From the NCBI RefSeq assembly GCF_009906855.1, contig NZ_CP047650.1, forward strand, positions 62,001-126,000: 64,000 nt of DNA, read 5' to 3'. Below, piece after piece: positions 60,207 to 64,000 of this stretch; the first letter of the stretch is position 1; each line of letters begins with the position of its first letter. Both the position numbers and the translations under genes were made by a program. Under the pieces are notes generated by a model. That model was not told where the DNA came from, did no database searches, and was given only the letters and a program-made list of their open reading frames with translations. This DNA is from Xylophilus rhododendri. GTDB lineage: Bacteria > Pseudomonadota > Gammaproteobacteria > Burkholderiales > Burkholderiaceae_C.

Positions 60207-62193
60207 AGACCACCGGCTCCGCCCTCTTGCGCCTCATCGCCGGCGCCCTGCTCGTCGCAGCGTTTTCGGCCCATGGCCAGACCCTGGACCTCGCCCAGGC
60301 GCCGGACGACCCGCCCCTGCCGTACACGGCCGGCTGGAGCCAGCCCTTCGCCGTCACCGGATCCGACGGCATGCCCGCCTGGCTGAGCTTCGCGACTTCC
60401 TACGACAGGCGCGACTGGTCGGGCAGCCTCGAGGCTTTCCCGCTGGTCGCCACGCCCGCCGGCACCGAATGGCGCCCGGCCTGGAGCAGCGCGGCGCGCA
60501 TGGACGCGCCGGACTTCGACCCGGCCCGCCGGACGGTGCTCAGCCATGACGGCGCCAGGGGCGTGGCCTTTCGCTGGCGCAGCCTCTCGGTGGCGCAGCA
60601 GGCGGCGCTGGCCGCTGGGCAGGGCGAGGCAGCCGGCCAGCGCCGGCTGGACTTCGTTCGCGGCGCGCATTCCGCCGAAGCCGCGCAAGGCGGTCCGCTG
60701 CGCGACCGCATCCGCTCCGGAGACGGCAGCCGCTTCCGCCAGGGCGACATGGTGCATGCGCGCCCCTGGTTCGTGGCAGGCCACGCCGGTCCCAAGGACG
60801 CCAGGCCGGCCATGGTCTATGCCGGCGGCAACGACGGCATGCTGCACGGCTTCGATGCCCTCACCGGCACCGAGCGCCTGGCCTATGTGCCGGCCGGCGT
60901 GCTGCCGCGGCTGCGCGAATTCGGCGAGGCGGGATGGCGCCACCGCTACCTGGTGGACGGCCATGCCTTCGCCGCCAGGGCCGGTGAGGCGACGATGCTG
61001 GTCGGTACGGCGGGCGCCGGCGCCAAGGGGTATTTCGTGCTGGACATCAGCCAGCCCCAGAACTTCTCGGAAGCCGCCGCCGGCCGGATCGTGCTGGCCG
61101 ACACCACGCAGGGTGACGATCCCGATATCGGCCACATGGTGTCCGAACCCTCCACCGATGCGGGCGGCGCCGTGGCGGGCCAGATCGCCCTTCTGCACGG
61201 CGGCCGCTGGGCCGCGGTGCTGGGCAATGGCTTCGGCAGCACACGCCAGATGCCGGTGTTGCTGCTGCAGTACTTGGACAAGGGACGCGAACTGCGGCGT
61301 CTGGCGCCGGCCTGTCCGGCCTTGCCCGCCCCTGCCGCTGGCAAGGCCAGGGCAACGGCCTGGCCACGCCGGTGCTGATCGATACCGATGGGGACGGCAG
61401 TCCCGACATCGCCTATGCCGGCGACCTGCTCGGCCATGTCTGGAAGTTCGACATCTCCGCCGAGAAGCCGGCCAAGTGGCATGTGGCCCTGAACGGCCAG
61501 CCGCTGTTCACCGCGCTCGGCCCCGACGGCACGCATCAGGCGATCACCACCGCGCCGATCTGGCTGCCCCACCCCAAGGGCGGCGTGATGCTGGGCATAG
61601 GCACGGGCCGCGCCCTCACCACGGAAGACCGCGCGGATGCCAGCCCGCAAACGCTGTACGGCCTGCACGACAGCAGCGCCCGCGGCAAATCCCTGCCGAT
61701 CAACAGCCCGGACGATGCGCAGCGCCCTGCCGAACTCCAGGCCCGGGCGATCCTGCCGCAGGCGCTGGAACACGCGGGCCGCAGCTACTTCCGCAGCGCC
61801 GCCGCCGCGCAGCAGCCCGAATACCCGCGCGGCTGGTACCTGGACCTGCCGGCGCGAGGTGAGCGCCTGCTGCATACGCCGCAGCATCTCGCCGGCCAGA
61901 AGGCGATCTTCCCCAGCAGCGCGCCGGAGGGTGAATTCCTCACCGTGCTCGACCTACTGACCGGCGAGCCTTCGGGCGGATCGGTGTTCACCACCGTCTC
62001 CGATCCCGCTAGGCCCGAGCCCGAGGGAGCGCCCGACCGCACGGTGAGCCGCGTCGCCCTCGGCAGCAGCCGCATCACCGCCCTGCACCGCCTCGACAGC
62101 CTGGTGCTGCGGAGCGACGACGGCCGCCCGCCGCTGGTGCTGCAAAAGCGCAGGGGCGCCGGCCTGCGCGCCGGCTGGCGTCAGCGGCCATGA
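60203..62193 (+). pseudogene. pilY1: Pilus tip adhesin PilY1 (short form), frameshifted
   Basis: A PilY1-like protein with an N-terminal signal peptide (LLRLIAGALLVAAFSAHG), the conserved PAMVYAGGNDGMLHGFDA, MVSEPSTDAGG, and the C-terminal calcium-binding beta-propeller DTDGDGSPDIAYAGDLLGHV with KGGVMLGIGTGRALTTED. It is only about 663 residues long after correction and has no N-terminal von Willebrand A domain; full PilY1 proteins often exceed 1000. The frame breaks by one base between about 61290 and 61345; the first half runs on to a stop at 61378. PilY1 is needed for pilus extension, twitching and surface sensing. Confidence 0.82.
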
Positions 62194-62594
62194 AAACCCG
62201 GCCAGCGCACGGCCTGGGCCTGGTCGAACTGCTGGTGGCCGTGGCCATCCTCGCCATCCTGGCCTCGCTCACGCTGCCGACCTACAGCGCCTACATCGCC
62301 CGTGTGCGGCGGGCCAGCGGCCGCACCGCCCTCCTGCAGACGGCCCAATGGATGGAACGGGCGGCGACCGCCACCGGCCGCTATCCCGATCCGGCGCAGA
62401 TCCCGCCCGGGCTGCTGCGGCCGGCAGATGGCTACTACCAATTGCGGGTGGAATTCCACGGCCCCACATTTCAGCTTCTTGCCGAGCCCGCGGGTGCCCA
62501 GGCCGGCGACGCCTGCGGTACCCTCGGCCTCTCCCAATCAGGCGCACGCACGAGCTCCCATGAATCCAATGCCGATGCCTGCTGGAACCGATGA
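62190..62594 (+). CDS. pilE: Type IV pilin PilE-like minor pilin
   Basis: A 134-residue pilin: leader ending HG, then LGLVELLVAVAILAILASLT with Glu at +5, ALLQTAQWMERAATATGRYP, and a C-terminal disulfide-type pair (DACGTLGLSQSG ... ADACWNR) typical of PilE. It starts within the end of pilY1 (ATGA, 62190-62193) and closes the minor pilin cluster. It overlaps the start of the next gene by about 35 bp. Confidence 0.88.
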   Translation: MKTRPAHGLGLVELLVAVAILAILASLTLPTYSAYIARVRRASGRTALLQTAQWMERAATATGRYPDPAQIPPGLLRPADGYYQLRVEFHGPTFQLLAEPAGAQAGDACGTLGLSQSGARTSSHESNADACWNR

Positions 62595-63291
62595 GCCCAG
62601 CCCCGCCGGCGCCCTGCCCTGGGTGCGCATGAAGGTGGCCGGATCGCTCGACGGCCGCACCGCCCTGCCCAACGGCGACAGCCGCTGGATCACCTCGCCC
62701 CAGGCACGCGCCGACGGCCATGCCTGGCGCGGCCGCGCCGATGCGGTGCTGACCGGCATCGGCACCGTGTTGGCCGACGACCCGCGCCTGGACGTGCGCC
62801 TGGCCCCCACCAAACGCCAGCCCGATCTGGTCGTGGTCGACAGCGGCCTGCGCACCCCGCTGGATGCCCAGCTCTTCGGCCTGGAGCGCGGGCTGCACAT
62901 CTACTGCGGCGGCGGCACCGACAGCGGCCAGGCGGCCGCCATCAAGGCGCGCGGCGCGCGGCTGGTGGCGCTGCCGGGCCCCCTGGGACGGGTCGACCTG
63001 CGCTCGATGCTGCTCGATCTGCCGCGCCACGGCATCAAGGTGCTGCATGTGGAGGCCGGCGCCGTGCTCAACGGCGCGCTGCTGCAGGCCGGCCTGGTCG
63101 ACGAGCTGCTCATCTACATGGCGCCCTGCCTGCTGGGCGAGGGCCTGCCGCTGGCCCAGTTCGGCCCGCTGGGCGCCCTGGCGCAGGCCCATGTGCTCAA
63201 CTTCGACAGCATCGAACGGGTCGGTCCGGACCTGCGCATCGTCGCCCGCCTGCGCCCTCGCGGCAGCGACGCGGAGGCCCTCTCCGCCTGA
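62560..63291 (+). CDS. ribD: RibD-type pyrimidine reductase, deaminase domain missing
   Basis: The reductase half of RibD, about 243 residues. WVRMKVAGSLDGRTALPNGD, RWITSPQARADGHAWRGRAD, TGIGTVLADDPRLDVRL and HVEAGAVLNGALLQAGLVDE are the NADPH/substrate signatures. The zinc deaminase domain (with its HAE and PCxxxGRTPPC motifs) that normally precedes it in bifunctional RibD is absent, and the upstream DNA is pilE. ATG 62560 is used; 62569 and 62575 are alternatives. It is followed by riboflavin synthase, so it still sits in a riboflavin operon. Confidence 0.82.
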   Translation: MNPMPMPAGTDEPSPAGALPWVRMKVAGSLDGRTALPNGDSRWITSPQARADGHAWRGRADAVLTGIGTVLADDPRLDVRLAPTKRQPDLVVVDSGLRTPLDAQLFGLERGLHIYCGGGTDSGQAAAIKARGARLVALPGPLGRVDLRSMLLDLPRHGIKVLHVEAGAVLNGALLQAGLVDELLIYMAPCLLGEGLPLAQFGPLGALAQAHVLNFDSIERVGPDLRIVARLRPRGSDAEALSA

Positions 63292-63311
63292 GCCGCGCGG
63301 CCCGTTTCGCG

Positions 63312-63329
63312 ATGGCCCGACAGGGCCAT
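63312..63329 (+). promoter_or_regulatory. Hairpin in the ribD-ribE gap
   Basis: A 7-bp perfect stem, ATGGCCC (63312-63318) and GGGCCAT (63323-63329), with loop GACA. It ends 24 bp before the riboflavin synthase ATG, with no T-run. It could be a weak attenuator or a translation-control element. The 62-bp gap is too short for an FMN riboswitch. Confidence 0.35.
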
Positions 63330-63353
63330 GCTTATTCCTGCGAAAATTGCCGG

Positions 63354-63998
63354 ATGTTCACCGGAATCATCACCGGCCTGGGCCGCATCCTCGAGGTGCA
63401 GGACCTGGGCCCCACCGCCGCCTACGGCAAGCGCCTGCTCATCCAGGCGCCCCCGGGCTATCTCGACGACGTACTCAGCGGAGACAGCATCGCCCTCGAC
63501 GGCGCCTGCATGACCGTCACCCGCTTCGACATCCCCGCCGCCACCTTCGAGATCGACATCTCGGCCGAATCGCTGGACAAGACCAGCGGCCTGGACCGCC
63601 AGCACAGCGTCAACCTGGAAAAGGCCTTGCGCGCGGGCGACCGCCTGGGCGGCCACATCGTGTCCGGCCATGTGGACGGCATCGGCACCGTGGAGCGCCT
63701 GCAGCCGGTCGGCGAGAGCCACGATTTCCGGGTGCTGGCGCCGGCCGGACTGGGCCGCTACCTGGCCTACAAGGGCTCGATCACCGTCAACGGCGTGAGC
63801 CTGACGGTCAACCGTGTCGAGGACCTGCCCGAAGGCACCCTGGCCTTCATCAACCTGATTCCCCACACGCTGGAGCACACCTCGCTCGGCCGCCTCTCGG
63901 CAGGCGACAAGGTCAACCTCGAGATCGACACCGTGGCGCGCTACGTGGCCCGCATGGTCGAAGGCATCACCATTCCCGCCGCTGGAGCCCGAGCATGA
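63354..63998 (+). CDS. ribE: Riboflavin synthase alpha subunit
   Basis: A 214-residue enzyme that dismutates 6,7-dimethyl-8-ribityllumazine to riboflavin. It has two lumazine-binding repeats: the N-terminal MFTGIITGLGRILEV, DGACMTVTRFD and the linker HIVSGHVDGIGTVERLQ, then YKGSITVNGVSLTVNRV and LIPHTLEHTSLG. Start ATG 63354 gives the invariant MFTG. The ATGA at 63995-63998 suggests a further coupled gene (often ribBA) beyond the window. Confidence 0.96.
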   Translation: MFTGIITGLGRILEVQDLGPTAAYGKRLLIQAPPGYLDDVLSGDSIALDGACMTVTRFDIPAATFEIDISAESLDKTSGLDRQHSVNLEKALRAGDRLGGHIVSGHVDGIGTVERLQPVGESHDFRVLAPAGLGRYLAYKGSITVNGVSLTVNRVEDLPEGTLAFINLIPHTLEHTSLGRLSAGDKVNLEIDTVARYVARMVEGITIPAAGARA

Positions 63999-64000
63999 GC
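63995..64000 (+). other. Possible start of the next riboflavin gene (truncated by window edge)
   Basis: ATGAGC begins inside the riboflavin synthase stop codon (ATGA), the same coupling seen elsewhere in this window. In related bacteria ribBA commonly follows. Only two codons are visible, so this is a guess from context. Confidence 0.3.

Noticed and set aside
58710..62193. Phase variation of pilW and pilY1 by long homopolymer slippage
   Set aside because: The tracts are only two to four bases, too short for frequent slippage; the same defect in yggX and a LysR gene points to a general sequence error.
63292..63353. FMN riboswitch upstream of riboflavin synthase
   Set aside because: The gap is only 62 bp and holds a single small hairpin; the conserved multi-stem FMN element cannot fit.

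Overview
The window looks like chromosomal DNA from a high-GC betaproteobacterium of the order Burkholderiales, most likely the Comamonadaceae. The evidence is several solitary Bug-type substrate-binding proteins, a sulfate-assimilation operon in the order cysI-DUF934-cysH-cysD-cysN without cysJ, and a minor-pilin cluster placed beside riboflavin genes. There is no rRNA, so this placement is inferred. I saw no tRNA, insertion sequence, prophage or CRISPR array. Coding density is very high, and no gene-free stretch exceeds 300 bases.

Layout. 1-4758: a two-component system (kinase cut by the left edge), divergent from a TRAP transporter membrane pair and a small membrane protein. 4780-9625: sulfate-binding protein, yggX (frameshifted), mnmC and a chemoreceptor. 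9660-16573: sulfate assimilation, then a 7Fe ferredoxin and a ferredoxin-NADP reductase. 16574-18361: an AT-rich control region and hipBA. 18381-35160: a catabolic region with four Bug proteins. It holds an aldarate cluster under a LacI regulator (lactonase, talarate/galactarate-type dehydratase), a CoA-transferase/acyl-CoA dehydrogenase cluster beside a LysR gene (frameshifted), and a four-carbon acid-sugar cluster (otnI, otnK, pdxA2) with a second LysR and a ketopantoate reductase-like enzyme. 35279-43756: an MHYT-GGDEF-EAL protein, a 24-residue membrane peptide, a CoA transferase, cbpA-cbpM, a SlmA-like regulator and scoAB with a PAS-LuxR regulator. 43791-46635: a compact Xre-GAF-receiver operon facing an unknown gene across a twin operator, then a PEBP-family protein and aroQ. 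46729-57611: housekeeping (glnS, glsA, a class A penicillin-binding protein, gshA, an esterase), an unknown 734-residue EF-hand membrane protein and small secreted or membrane proteins. 57753-62594: type IV minor pilins fimT-pilV-pilW-pilX-pilY1-pilE. 62560-64000: riboflavin genes, with ribD lacking its deaminase half.

How the genes work together. The cys operon takes sulfate to APS (CysDN), to sulfite (CysH, an iron-sulfur APS reductase type) and to sulfide (CysI). No flavoprotein donor is present, and the adjacent ferredoxin and reductase are plausible electron suppliers. The catabolic block follows one theme: a periplasmic Bug protein captures a carboxylate and the neighbouring enzymes degrade it.

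The main surprises are: four genes (yggX, a LysR gene, pilW, pilY1), each broken by exactly one missing base near a short G/C run and each restored to family length by adding one base, which looks more like consensus error than biology; the Xre-GAF-receiver module with its 11-bp inverted-repeat operator; an otnI-otnK-pdxA2 combination that lacks the expected OtnC aldolase; an EF-hand membrane protein coupled to glutaminase; and strong palindromes in front of cysI, the LacI gene and the PAS-LuxR gene.
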